NCBI GenBank assembly: GCA_022841475.1
Contig: JALHRJ010000026.1
Coordinates: 1-57,407 of the forward strand
Direction of reading: 5' to 3'
Source: Cyclobacteriaceae bacterium
Lineage (GTDB): Bacteria; Bacteroidota; Bacteroidia; Cytophagales; Cyclobacteriaceae
DNA: 57,407 nucleotides
The position numbers and the translations under genes were made by a program. The notes beneath the pieces were generated by a model. The model did no database searches and was not told where the DNA came from. It saw only the letters and a list, made by a program, of their open reading frames with translations. Shown here one piece after another: positions 21,427-29,876 of the stretch (position 1 is the stretch's first letter; each line of letters opens with the position of its first letter).

Positions 21427-24086
21427 TGCCGTACAATTTTAAATGCTTTGAAAATTTGAATAATTATTAGCGAAGCGAGACTCATGCCAATGGAGATCAA
21501 CCAGTCTTCCTTTGACATCGGGAAGATGTCCAGGGCATCCCGAATAATAGTTACCTTATAAGATATCGTAAGCAGAACAACGCACGCGATAACTGCATAC
21601 CATACATACCTGTTTTTCATCACCTCACTCTTAAAGAAATTCGATCCTGTGGCATTCATATTAAATACGTGAAGTATCTGTGAGAAGATAAGCGTGAAGA
21701 ATAAGATATTATTGCACAGTTCCGGATTCCAGGTCTCTGTTTTATGTACTGTAAAATGGCTGATAAACACAGCTCCCAATGTAGTGATCGTGATGACCAC
21801 GGAATAGAATATGATAGATGTCCATCGTCTGTTGTCGATAATGGGCTCCTCCGTACTACGTGGTGGCTGGTTCATTATGGAAGAACTTCCTGCGGTTACT
21901 CCGAGGGCTAATGCCGGGAGTACGTCTGTAATAATGTTTATATAAAGTATTTGTAATGGAAAGAGTTGAAAATGCAGGTTCAGTATAGCGGCTACTGCGA
22001 TTACAAAGAGTTCGCTCAGATTGCACGACAAAAGGAAGATGACAAACTTCCTGATGTTATCGAAGATGATGCGACCCTGACGGATGGCCAGTACAATCGA
22101 TGAAAACGAGTCGTCTTTCAAAACCATGTCGGCTACTTCCTGCGCTACTTGTGTGCCGCGTTGTCCCATCGCTATCCCTATATCCGATTTTTTGAGTGCA
22201 GGTGCGTCATTCACGCCATCCCCCGTCATACCAACGATGTATTTGCGATCCTGTAAAACACTTACGAGGTCTAGCTTTTGTTTTGGGCTTACGCGGGCAA
22301 AAACTGCTGTGTTTACCCAGCGGTCTTTCTCCTCTTCAGTGAGATGCTCATAATCATTCATCTCTCTACCAACCATTGCAGCTTGCTTCTCATCCTGGAT
22401 GATACCAAGTTGCTTGCCAATATTTTGTGCAGTGGAAGGATGGTCTCCTGTAATCATAATTACTTTTATCCCTGCCGTTTTACATTCGTGGATGGCATCA
22501 TAAACTTCAGGGCGGGGCGGGTCGATCATACCAATAAGACCCGCGAACGTTAAGTCCGCTGAAAGTTCATCATCCGTTGAATCAGTTCTTTTCGAGGCAG
22601 CCGCAATCACTCGCAGTCCTGAAGCTGAAAGTTTTTCAGACTCCGTTAGCCAATTGGCTCTCAGCACAGCATTAAATTCATCTTCCCCGGTGCCATTAAT
22701 AATACGGGTACACCGATTAATTAGCTCTTCCGCAGCACCTTTGGCATAGATTATTTGATTTCCATTAGCCTCACGGTGAAGAGTGCCCATTACTTTTGTT
22801 TCCGATGAAAAGGGTTCCTCTTTGATCGTGGGGTTTTCTTTTCGTAACAGTTCGATTACGGTACCTTGAGCCACTGCAAATTTCAATAAACCCACTTCGA
22901 GTGGGTCACCTGTCTCTTTGCCATCATTCGTGATCGAGGCAGTATTGCATAAGACAGCGGTATTAACAACACGTTGAAATGATTGATCGTTGACGGTGAC
23001 CTTTTTGGAATTGCTAACGTCAAATTTTCCTGATGGAGTTAGGATCAGATTGACTTCAATTTTATTTTGGGTTAGTGTTCCGGTTTTGTCAGTGCATATC
23101 ACGTTGGTGCCTCCAAGCGTTTCTACAGCCGAAAGTTTTTTCACGATTACATTATGCCTGGCCATTCTAAGCATACCTTGGGCCAGGGCGAGTGTCGCTA
23201 CGATGGGTAATCCTTCCGGTACCGCAGCAACTGCGAGCGCAATAGATGTCTCCAGCATTTCAAGAATCTTCTGGCCATTTATAATCCCAGCGATAAAGAT
23301 GACGACCACCAATCCAACCGTTATCTTGATTAATTTTTTGCTAAATTGTTCCAGTTTTTTCTCCAGCGGTGTAGCAGCCTGCTCAGCCGATTGCACAAGA
23401 CTTGCGATCTTGCCGAGTTCAGTTTCCATACCCGTGCCAGTTATTATTCCATAGGCATTTCCCTTTGTGACAAAGGTGCCCTTGTAAAGCATGTTGTTGC
23501 GTTCAGCCAGAGTTGTGTCTTCCTTGAGTTGGGAAATTTTTTTTTCTACTGGAATAGATTCGCCAGTAAGCGCTGATTCATCAATCTGCAACTGCGAAGA
23601 ACGAAAAATTCGTCCGTCAGCCGGAACCATATCGCCAGCTTCAAGGAATACTAAATCCCCAGGCACCAGTTCCTCTGCATTGATCTCACTTAATTCTCCA
23701 TTGCGAATGACTTTAGCAGGAAGAACGGATAACTTCTTCAGGGCTTCCATGGATCTTTCGGCCTGAAACTCCATGTAGAAACCAATTATTGCATTGATAA
23801 AAATCACCACCAGGATTGCAAAGCCATCGAGCCACTCCTGAAAGAAAAATGACAGACCAGCCGCCAAGATGAGCAGATAGACGATGGGGCTATTGAACTG
23901 CCGGAGAAAGACCAACCATAAACTTTTCTTTTTCTCATGCGTAATCGAATTGTTTCCAAATTGTTGCAGCCTCTGAGCAACAGCTCCCGGGCCAAGGCCA
24001 AGAGTTCCATCTGCTTCAAGTGATTGCAGAACTTCCTCCATGGGTCTGCTATGAACAGGTTGTTTAAAAATGTCAGTGTTGATCAT
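21423..24086 (-). CDS. P-type cation ATPase, Ca2+-type (P2A)
   Basis: An 887-residue pump. It has a cation-ATPase N-terminal domain (PMEEVLQSLEADGTLGLGPG), ALTGESIPVEK (actuator), the phosphorylation site ICDTKTGTLTQN-type motif DKTGTLTQ, KGAAEELINRC in the nucleotide domain, MITGDHPSTAQ, and GMTGDGVNDAPALKKSDIGIAMG as hinge; ten TM helices. It has no N-terminal metal-binding domain and no CPC motif, so the likely ions are Ca2+ or Mg2+/Mn2+ rather than soft metals. It overlaps the upstream ATP-cone gene by 14 bp and the downstream nuclease by 4 bp. Confidence 0.93.
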   Translation of the reverse strand: MINTDIFKQPVHSRPMEEVLQSLEADGTLGLGPGAVAQRLQQFGNNSITHEKKKSLWLVFLRQFNSPIVYLLILAAGLSFFFQEWLDGFAILVVIFINAIIGFYMEFQAERSMEALKKLSVLPAKVIRNGELSEINAEELVPGDLVFLEAGDMVPADGRIFRSSQLQIDESALTGESIPVEKKISQLKEDTTLAERNNMLYKGTFVTKGNAYGIITGTGMETELGKIASLVQSAEQAATPLEKKLEQFSKKLIKITVGLVVVIFIAGIINGQKILEMLETSIALAVAAVPEGLPIVATLALAQGMLRMARHNVIVKKLSAVETLGGTNVICTDKTGTLTQNKIEVNLILTPSGKFDVSNSKKVTVNDQSFQRVVNTAVLCNTASITNDGKETGDPLEVGLLKFAVAQGTVIELLRKENPTIKEEPFSSETKVMGTLHREANGNQIIYAKGAAEELINRCTRIINGTGEDEFNAVLRANWLTESEKLSASGLRVIAAASKRTDSTDDELSADLTFAGLIGMIDPPRPEVYDAIHECKTAGIKVIMITGDHPSTAQNIGKQLGIIQDEKQAAMVGREMNDYEHLTEEEKDRWVNTAVFARVSPKQKLDLVSVLQDRKYIVGMTGDGVNDAPALKKSDIGIAMGQRGTQVAQEVADMVLKDDSFSSIVLAIRQGRIIFDNIRKFVIFLLSCNLSELFVIAVAAILNLHFQLFPLQILYINIITDVLPALALGVTAGSSSIMNQPPRSTEEPIIDNRRWTSIIFYSVVITITTLGAVFISHFTVHKTETWNPELCNNILFFTLIFSQILHVFNMNATGSNFFKSEVMKNRYVWYAVIACVVLLTISYKVTIIRDALDIFPMSKEDWLISIGMSLASLIIIQIFKAFKIVRQ

Positions 24087-24927
24087 GTTGCAAAAGTTTA
24101 TGACATAGTTGATGGCCTTCTTCGAGAACTTCCTTTATTCTGGAAGCAGGTATGTTTATCTGTCGGAGATATCCGGGATCGTGGCATATCTCGCGGCACA
24201 AGACAATTTTCTTTTCGAGTAATGATTTCTTTTCTGGTTGTGTGAGTGTGGTAAGGCATGTCAGTGGATAAAGACCGGTTTCCTCAATCATATCACGCAG
24301 ACTTTCGCCTTGAGGAAAATCAAGACTTACGAGATTCAGCCCGGAGCATGTCCCATACTTGATTGCGTCTGCGGTGAATCGAGTGTTGGTCACCACCCAA
24401 CCCTGATGGAATTTTTCTCCATGACCCGGTATTAATTTCCAGCGTGCCTCCACATCTTGAAAACGCGCCTGTATGTAAAGTGGAATCTTAACATCGCAGA
24501 CCATACCAGGGCTGTTGTGATACTTGCATTCAATCATGAAATGACGATCATCTTTCTGAGCGATTACATCCACTTCGTGGTTGACACAATGACCTTCCAC
24601 AATTTGTCCCACTTGAACAACGAAGGCATTTTGCTTAAGAATTTCCGATACATATAATTCGAAGGGAAAGCCTGACGGGCCAAGTTCCATAATGCCGCTC
24701 TTGAGATGATAACGCCCCGCTACCGGTCGGGAAGCTCGCCTTAACAATTCATGGGCTTTTTTATAAATGTGTTTGGTAGACATTCCGTTGCGCAAACCTT
24801 TCGCGACTTCTGACGCTACCTTCTCTGCCAAAACAGTAGAGGCGCCTGCCCGCATTAACGATTGCAGCAACTTGTCCTTTTGAAATGCTTCACTTTCACC
24901 GGAAGCTTTAATGATAGTAGCGGTCAT
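24073..24927 (-). CDS. ATP-cone domain fused to a PD-(D/E)XK nuclease-like domain
   Basis: A 284-residue protein. The N-terminal region (about 5-85) looks like an ATP-cone (IIKASGESEAFQKDKLLQSL, then ASTVLAEKVASEVAKGL), the nucleotide sensor of ribonucleotide reductase and NrdR. Residues about 95-190 carry a restriction-endonuclease-like core: FELYVSEILK, NHEVDVIAQ and FMIECKYHN, giving the D...E-x-K triad. It could be a nucleic-acid nuclease gated by (d)ATP level. The proximity of nucleotide-salvage and RNA-nuclease genes supports a nucleotide-stress role (inference). It overlaps both neighbours. Confidence 0.85.
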   Translation of the reverse strand: MTATIIKASGESEAFQKDKLLQSLMRAGASTVLAEKVASEVAKGLRNGMSTKHIYKKAHELLRRASRPVAGRYHLKSGIMELGPSGFPFELYVSEILKQNAFVVQVGQIVEGHCVNHEVDVIAQKDDRHFMIECKYHNSPGMVCDVKIPLYIQARFQDVEARWKLIPGHGEKFHQGWVVTNTRFTADAIKYGTCSGLNLVSLDFPQGESLRDMIEETGLYPLTCLTTLTQPEKKSLLEKKIVLCREICHDPGYLRQINIPASRIKEVLEEGHQLCHKLLQHDQH

Positions 24928-25553
24928 GGCTGATTGATTTTATCAATATTGAATTGTATCCTTTCAAATGAATCCGCTAAATCCCGCACAACTTTTGGGA
25001 TACTTTCTGGAGACAATCCATCCTTTTTGTGCGGGTAAATTTTAACTGACCAGATCAATTCATTTCGGGTGGCATCTATGGCCTGCATCCTGATGAACAA
25101 CTCTTTGTCGTAGTAGCGAATTCTTTGAGGAGAGGAAGAATTCTCTTTTAATCTATCGGATGTATTTTCAAAAGGCGAGTAAAAGGGATTCGTAATACTG
25201 TAAGCTGACCTGGTTTCATTGCCTGTGCGCGATGAAAACCGGCCCACCAGGTGTTCTTCCCATCGTAAAATAAATATGAGTTCGGGTTGGAGAGAATCAT
25301 TTTTCAACCCCATGGTTTTCAGGTGACTGGAAAAGCCACTCCCAATGGATTGAAGGAGACTCAAGTGTTGTTTCCCCGAATCAGGAATTATCATCATGGA
25401 GAAGGACGAGTAAGGGTATTTTTGTTTTGGAGATATCTGATAGGTATCGATTTGGTAGCTGGATGCACAACTTATAAGGAGACTGCTTGCCAAAGCCAGG
25501 CCGAAGAAACTGTGACGATGTGCGTTGCCGATATGTCCTGATGTTTTGACCAT
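24924..25553 (-). CDS. DUF4136-like lipoprotein
   Basis: A 209-residue lipoprotein (lipobox SLLISC, Cys29). The mature part begins ASSYQID and has FSMMIIPDSGKQHLSLLQSI, LIFILRWEEHL and ELIWSVKIYPH, with the late region ESIPKVVRDLADSF typical of DUF4136-type outer-membrane lipoproteins. Function unknown. It is an odd partner for the cytoplasmic ATP-cone protein, with which it shares a 4-bp start-stop overlap; it probably begins this gene string. Confidence 0.7.
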   Translation of the reverse strand: MVKTSGHIGNAHRHSFFGLALASSLLISCASSYQIDTYQISPKQKYPYSSFSMMIIPDSGKQHLSLLQSIGSGFSSHLKTMGLKNDSLQPELIFILRWEEHLVGRFSSRTGNETRSAYSITNPFYSPFENTSDRLKENSSSPQRIRYYDKELFIRMQAIDATRNELIWSVKIYPHKKDGLSPESIPKVVRDLADSFERIQFNIDKINQP

Positions 25554-25602
25554 AGTTATCCGCGCTTATTTTCAGTCCTGAGAGGTACCCACAATTGTGC
25601 TC

Positions 25603-26163
25603 CTATGTCTTGATCCGCCCGTAGAGCCAGTTGATCAGGTAGGTCTTTGTCGCTTTATCATACCGAGTCAATTCGGTGTCTCTTTTGAACACCTCGTCAA
25701 TCTTCTTTTGAAATTCGGGTTGATCTGAAAAAGCATGTTTGAGGTTTTCTTTTGTGAGTTTATACACATTACCTTCTATTCCCCGACTGAACATATAGTG
25801 CAGTTCACTACGCTTGTGCGCCCTGATTTCATGCTTGTATAGGTGGATATATTCCGAGGGATTTAGAATGACATAATTCACCTTATCGATAAAGCGGTGA
25901 GCCACATCTTTGCAGTCCCGATACCCAAATACCTCACTCTTTAAAAGTGTTATCACCGAGTCGTTGTGAACCACTTTAATAAATTTTTGATCACTAAAAC
26001 TGGTTTGCTTGATCTTGTGTTTTTGTGTCCGGCAATTGATAGCATACGCCAATTTCTGTTGCTGAAAATCTGAGATCGTCAGATAAACCCCACTGCTGTC
26101 TTGCTGGGCATTAACTGCATTGAACAGGCCTAGCAAGCACCCGAAAAACACTAACGCTTTCAT
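25603..26163 (-). CDS. Secreted protein of unknown family, paralogue of 40281-40850
   Basis: A 186-residue protein with a signal peptide (cleavage after VNAQ, about residue 20). The mature part reads GVYLTISDFQQQKLAYAINC, then TQKHKIK, FIKVVHNDS, SEVFGYRDC, YKLTKENLKHAF and FKRDTELTRYDK. It matches the protein at 40281-40850 along its whole length, with both Cys and the KHKIK and VFGY motifs kept. No known family recognised. Shared position beside metal-related outer-membrane proteins suggests an envelope role. Confidence 0.78.
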   Translation of the reverse strand: MKALVFFGCLLGLFNAVNAQQDSSGVYLTISDFQQQKLAYAINCRTQKHKIKQTSFSDQKFIKVVHNDSVITLLKSEVFGYRDCKDVAHRFIDKVNYVILNPSEYIHLYKHEIRAHKRSELHYMFSRGIEGNVYKLTKENLKHAFSDQPEFQKKIDEVFKRDTELTRYDKATKTYLINWLYGRIKT

Positions 26164-26165
26164 GA

Positions 26166-26840
26166 TTAGTTAAAGAGGTAGCCAACCTGCAAGAGGAATG
26201 CAGCGTTGTTGGAATGCATGCCACTGTCGTAATACATGCCCTGAAAAACATTCATAAACCCGTAGGTATAAAGAAGCCGCGTCTGAATGGCTCCTTTTTT
26301 AAGATCAAATTCCAATCCTGGACCCAGCACCATACCGATGTCAACGCGATTCACATTGTCCATCATTTCCTGCGTTGTCCCGGAAGGTTCGTCTTTTGCA
26401 GAAAGTAATGTACTTTCTGTCAAGCCGAGTACTGCGGTGAACTTGACCGGACCTTTTGGCAGGCTGTTATACTGTCCCATCGCCCAAAGATCCAAATACG
26501 AAAGATTGTAACTGTCATTATACGAAGAGTTCATCTCACCGTAATTTGCACCGCGATTCATGTACCCGAGATTGCCAACAAACGACCATCGTTGGTGCAG
26601 CGGTACAGTGAGGCTCACACCACCACCCCAGGAAGCCGCATAGCTGTACATGGTCATGTTGCTGTTCATCCCGCTATAACCGCTGCCGTACATGTTCATA
26701 TTCATGCCCATGCCCTGTACCAGTGAACTTGTTCCTGCATTGGCGTACATGCCAATCCTGATTTTTGAAGTTGGGTTGTCCTGTGCACCTACGTATGTGG
26801 TTACAAAGAAGAGGACGATGATTCTTATTGCTGTTTTCAT
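26166..26840 (-). CDS. Outer-membrane beta-barrel protein with Met-rich N-terminal segment
   Basis: A 224-residue protein with a signal peptide (about residues 1-19). The mature part has an N-terminal loop unusually rich in Met, Gly and Asn (QGMGMNMNMYGSGYSGMNSN), then amphipathic strands (WSFVGNLGYMNRGANYG, FTAVLGLTESTLLS, IQTRLLYTYGFM) and the ending LQVGYLFN, as in small OmpW/OmpA-type barrels of Bacteroidetes. The Met cluster could bind Cu(I) or Ag(I); this is inference. It stands 2 bp before the 25603-26163 gene. Confidence 0.72.
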   Translation of the reverse strand: MKTAIRIIVLFFVTTYVGAQDNPTSKIRIGMYANAGTSSLVQGMGMNMNMYGSGYSGMNSNMTMYSYAASWGGGVSLTVPLHQRWSFVGNLGYMNRGANYGEMNSSYNDSYNLSYLDLWAMGQYNSLPKGPVKFTAVLGLTESTLLSAKDEPSGTTQEMMDNVNRVDIGMVLGPGLEFDLKKGAIQTRLLYTYGFMNVFQGMYYDSGMHSNNAAFLLQVGYLFN

Positions 26841-26870
26841 ATATGTTTTATTTTATGTCTTTCACTTTAT

Positions 26871-27275
26871 TTATTGCTTGTTGCTTTTGTCACCGGTATT
26901 CAACAGGTCGTCCATGTTTGCTTGAAGCATTCTTTTGTATTCGCGTGTGTACCAGTTTACAGCATCGTCTTTGTCACGCGCAAGATTGCTCGACTTGGAG
27001 AATGCCTCAAATGCGTTGTATCGTGCTGCTGCAAACATGATCGCTGCACCAATGCGCTCTTTAGGTTCGCTCGTAGTAAATTCATTGGCTAGGTCTATAA
27101 ACTTATCGGCCATAGTCGCGCGTGATATCTTAGTTGTCTTTTCCATTTGATTGAGTTGGTTGTTCAATTTATCCCAGTCAGTCGGTCTAAATTCAGGACG
27201 GTACTCTTTTGCCGCTCTGCAAAACATGTAGTCGAGATATTTATCGGCATGATCCAGAATGGATATCGTTTTCAT
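26871..27275 (-). CDS. DUF3144 family protein
   Basis: A 134-residue cytoplasmic protein. The second half (MADKFIDLANEFTTSEPKER, then AAIMFAAARYNAFEA and YTREYKRMLQANMDDLL) matches the DUF3144 pattern FIDLAN...AAARYNAF...ML..NLDD. The first 50 residues (ILDHADKYLDYMFCRAAKEY) appear to be an added helix. Function unknown. It lies 10 bp after the cytochrome c gene. Confidence 0.75.
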   Translation of the reverse strand: MKTISILDHADKYLDYMFCRAAKEYRPEFRPTDWDKLNNQLNQMEKTTKISRATMADKFIDLANEFTTSEPKERIGAAIMFAAARYNAFEAFSKSSNLARDKDDAVNWYTREYKRMLQANMDDLLNTGDKSNKQ

Positions 27276-27285
27276 AACAAACTGT

Positions 27286-27690
27286 TCATTGTTTTAGCGT
27301 TCGGATATAATTGATAATGAGCCAACGGTCTTCAGCATCCGGAATCTTCTTATCAAAGGCAGGCATGTCATCACGGCCAGTGGTTAATTTGTAAAACAAG
27401 GCGCCATCAGTTTGGCTCTGGAATTCTGCCGTAGAGAAGTCTCCAACTTCGCCTTTCAACTCTTTTGCCTTGGGGCCATCACCGTAGCCCTCCTTGCCGT
27501 GGCAGGATTGGCAATGCTTTGCGTATAATGATTTGCCTATGGCGAGGTCTTCTTTGCTTGATTTGTCGGTTGGGTTTTTTACTTTTTTGGCAGTTTCAGG
27601 CACTACCCATTCTTTAGACTGGTATACCAGCGTGAATGAGTATAATGCAACGGAAGAGGCCAGGAGGAGAATAATCGTGTGTTTTTTCAT
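27286..27690 (-). CDS. Class I c-type cytochrome
   Basis: A 134-residue protein with a signal peptide or N-terminal anchor (about residues 1-23). It has one haem-binding motif, CQSCHGKEGYGDGP near residue 61, and the axial Met in GRDDMPAFDKKIPDAEDRWLIINYIRTL. It is a small electron carrier of the periplasm, likely the acceptor of the NrfD/ferredoxin complex encoded just upstream. Confidence 0.92.
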   Translation of the reverse strand: MKKHTIILLLASSVALYSFTLVYQSKEWVVPETAKKVKNPTDKSSKEDLAIGKSLYAKHCQSCHGKEGYGDGPKAKELKGEVGDFSTAEFQSQTDGALFYKLTTGRDDMPAFDKKIPDAEDRWLIINYIRTLKQ

Positions 27691-27708
27691 AGTTATCAGG
27701 ATTATGTT

Positions 27709-28560
27709 TTACGAATCGACTTTAGCTCTTGAAATTCTAAACAGGTTGATGATGAGCATGAGTATGGGAATCCATACACCGAGGATGATGAGGTTTGGAA
27801 AAATCAGCAGGTAGTAAGGTGTTTTTGAAGGTGGTGACCACATGGTTCTTTTATCAAAAGTTGAATGATCCGTAATGGGTATGCCGATTGGTGCATCGAT
27901 GATGGCTTTCACTGTTCCGTATTCATCGCTTTCATTCAAGACCACTTCAAATGTTAGTACTCCATTTATTCCCGGCATCGGTTCTTCAACCGGTACGGTG
28001 ATAGTGCCATTTTCATCAGTCTCATAACTTTCCTCTCCGATTGAAAGTGGGCCAAACATCCTTTGTAGTTGAACGCTTAGTGGTTGTCCTGCTACGGGAT
28101 GACCTGTTGCATCAGTAAGCGTTGCCGTGATTTGATTTACGCTATCAACGGTTTCCAGAACTACAGCCAGATGAGCATCTGAAAAAGTTAACGTTGTTTC
28201 TGCATCTGAAAACTTAGGGTCATTTTCAATTTTCACAATGAATGTAAAATCACCACTCACAGATGCAGTGGAATCATGATGGTTAGTAAGCAGAAATGTT
28301 GCGACCCCGTTTTGATTAGTTGTGGCAGTACCATGATGAAGCAATGAGTCTTCTGCAATTCTTTGATACACCCGAAACTTCACCTGGGTGGCAGGCTCAA
28401 TGCCATTTTCACCTTTATACTTGGCTTCAATATTTATGAATGACTCCTGATTCATAATTTTGATGTACTGCACTGAAACTCTTGCTTTGATTTTATCGAC
28501 TTGACCAAATGCAGGCGCAAGCAATAGTATGAGGGCTGATATTCTCAGAATTAATTTCAT
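27709..28560 (-). CDS. Secreted Ig-like-domain protein with C-terminal membrane anchor
   Basis: A 283-residue protein with a signal peptide (about residues 1-19), two beta-sandwich-like segments (residues about 22-120 and 125-225, the second with TLTDATGHPVAGQPLSVQLQ as in carboxypeptidase-regulatory domains) and one C-terminal TM helix (YYLLIFPNLIILGVWIPILM). It is held on the periplasmic face of the inner membrane. Its position directly behind nrfD-like, with a 4-bp overlap, suggests a periplasmic accessory part of the redox complex. No known family assigned. Confidence 0.72.
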   Translation of the reverse strand: MKLILRISALILLLAPAFGQVDKIKARVSVQYIKIMNQESFINIEAKYKGENGIEPATQVKFRVYQRIAEDSLLHHGTATTNQNGVATFLLTNHHDSTASVSGDFTFIVKIENDPKFSDAETTLTFSDAHLAVVLETVDSVNQITATLTDATGHPVAGQPLSVQLQRMFGPLSIGEESYETDENGTITVPVEEPMPGINGVLTFEVVLNESDEYGTVKAIIDAPIGIPITDHSTFDKRTMWSPPSKTPYYLLIFPNLIILGVWIPILMLIINLFRISRAKVDS

Positions 28561-29876
28561 AGCGATTTGTTTACGGATTGATCTGCTAATAGTCCTCTCT
28601 CCTCAACTGTTTCATGTATAGGGATGATGGGGAGAAACCTTACCAAGAGTGTAATAATCAATAGCGCACTCGCTAATGTTGCTGCGGTAATTGCCCACTC
28701 CATCCAGGTAGGCGAATAGTGACGCCATGTCTCGGGTACGCCTTCAATGGGAAGGAAAGGATGACTGAGGGTCGGGATAACAATCAGGTAGCGTTTCCAC
28801 CAGGCACATACCATTACTGCAAGAGATACAATAAATAAAGGAAGAGGTTTTCTGCCCGACCTAAACAACATGACAATAACAGGAAGAACAAGTCCCCCTA
28901 TAATCACAACCCAGAATAACCAGGCATATTCGCCAGTAAATAAACTTCGAAGATGGGTTGCCTCCTCTTCGGTAGATTTATAAACGGGCATCAGGTACTC
29001 ATTGATGTTGAAGTATAAATACAACAAACTGAGCATGACCAAAATCTTTCCCATTAAATTAAAATGGTGATCAGTGATGTAATTCTCTAAGTTGTAGGTC
29101 TTGCGCAATACATACATAACTACGATCACTGCGCTTGACCCGGCAACGAAAGCGCCCGCCACGAAGTAAGGGCCGAAATTGGTGCTGTCCCAGCCGGGGC
29201 GATACGTAGTTTCAAACAGCCATGCAGTTACGGTGTGGATTGCAAACGCAACGGGAATAATCAATACGGAAAGCACTTTTATGGACCTCGAATAAATCTT
29301 TGTTTGCTTTTCATTACCAGTCCAGTTCAGCGAAAGCATCCGATACCATTTGGTCAACCTGGCGTTTTTATCAAAATATTTACTGAGGATTGTGAAGTCG
29401 GGCAATAGCGGGAAGTACAAAAATAAAATACTTAGTACCAGGTATGTGCTGATGACAATCACGTCCCAGATAATGGGAGATTGAAGTCTGCCGTGAACAA
29501 ACAAATTTAATACTCTGTCCGGTCGTCCCATGTCGATGATAATGGCTATACCCGCCATGATGATGGCTGCAACAGCGATGATCTCTGCAATGCGTGTAAG
29601 CGGTGTGCTCCAATGTACATCAGACAACCGCAGAATGGCGGTGATCAACGAACCGACCAGGCTCACGGCAACAAAGAAGACAAAATTGGAAATGTAAATT
29701 CCCCATAGCGCATAGTCTCTCATGCCCGTTATAACCAAGCCATACTTTAGTTGCTGAACATAGGAATAGATTCCTGTAAGGATAATGAGCACAAGAAAAG
29801 CGACCCACACGTTTCCCTTCCAACTAAATTTCTTTGGTGCCAGGTCATTTATCATTTTTTCGTAGGCAGTGTTCAT
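28557..29876 (-). CDS. NrfD/PsrC/ActC-type polytopic quinol-interacting membrane subunit
   Basis: A 439-residue membrane protein with about nine to ten TM helices, in the NrfD/PsrC family: WKGNVWVAFLVLIILTGIYS, YALWGIYISNFVFFVAVSLVG, IIAVAAIIMAGIAIIIDMGRPDRVL, HTVTAWLFETTYRPGWDSTN. It exchanges electrons between quinone and the ferredoxin subunit and may move protons. Length and the ETTYRPGWDST loop recall ActC of alternative complex III. It overlaps the ferredoxin gene upstream and the anchored protein downstream by 4 bp each. Confidence 0.9.
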   Translation of the reverse strand: MNTAYEKMINDLAPKKFSWKGNVWVAFLVLIILTGIYSYVQQLKYGLVITGMRDYALWGIYISNFVFFVAVSLVGSLITAILRLSDVHWSTPLTRIAEIIAVAAIIMAGIAIIIDMGRPDRVLNLFVHGRLQSPIIWDVIVISTYLVLSILFLYFPLLPDFTILSKYFDKNARLTKWYRMLSLNWTGNEKQTKIYSRSIKVLSVLIIPVAFAIHTVTAWLFETTYRPGWDSTNFGPYFVAGAFVAGSSAVIVVMYVLRKTYNLENYITDHHFNLMGKILVMLSLLYLYFNINEYLMPVYKSTEEEATHLRSLFTGEYAWLFWVVIIGGLVLPVIVMLFRSGRKPLPLFIVSLAVMVCAWWKRYLIVIPTLSHPFLPIEGVPETWRHYSPTWMEWAITAATLASALLIITLLVRFLPIIPIHETVEERGLLADQSVNKSL

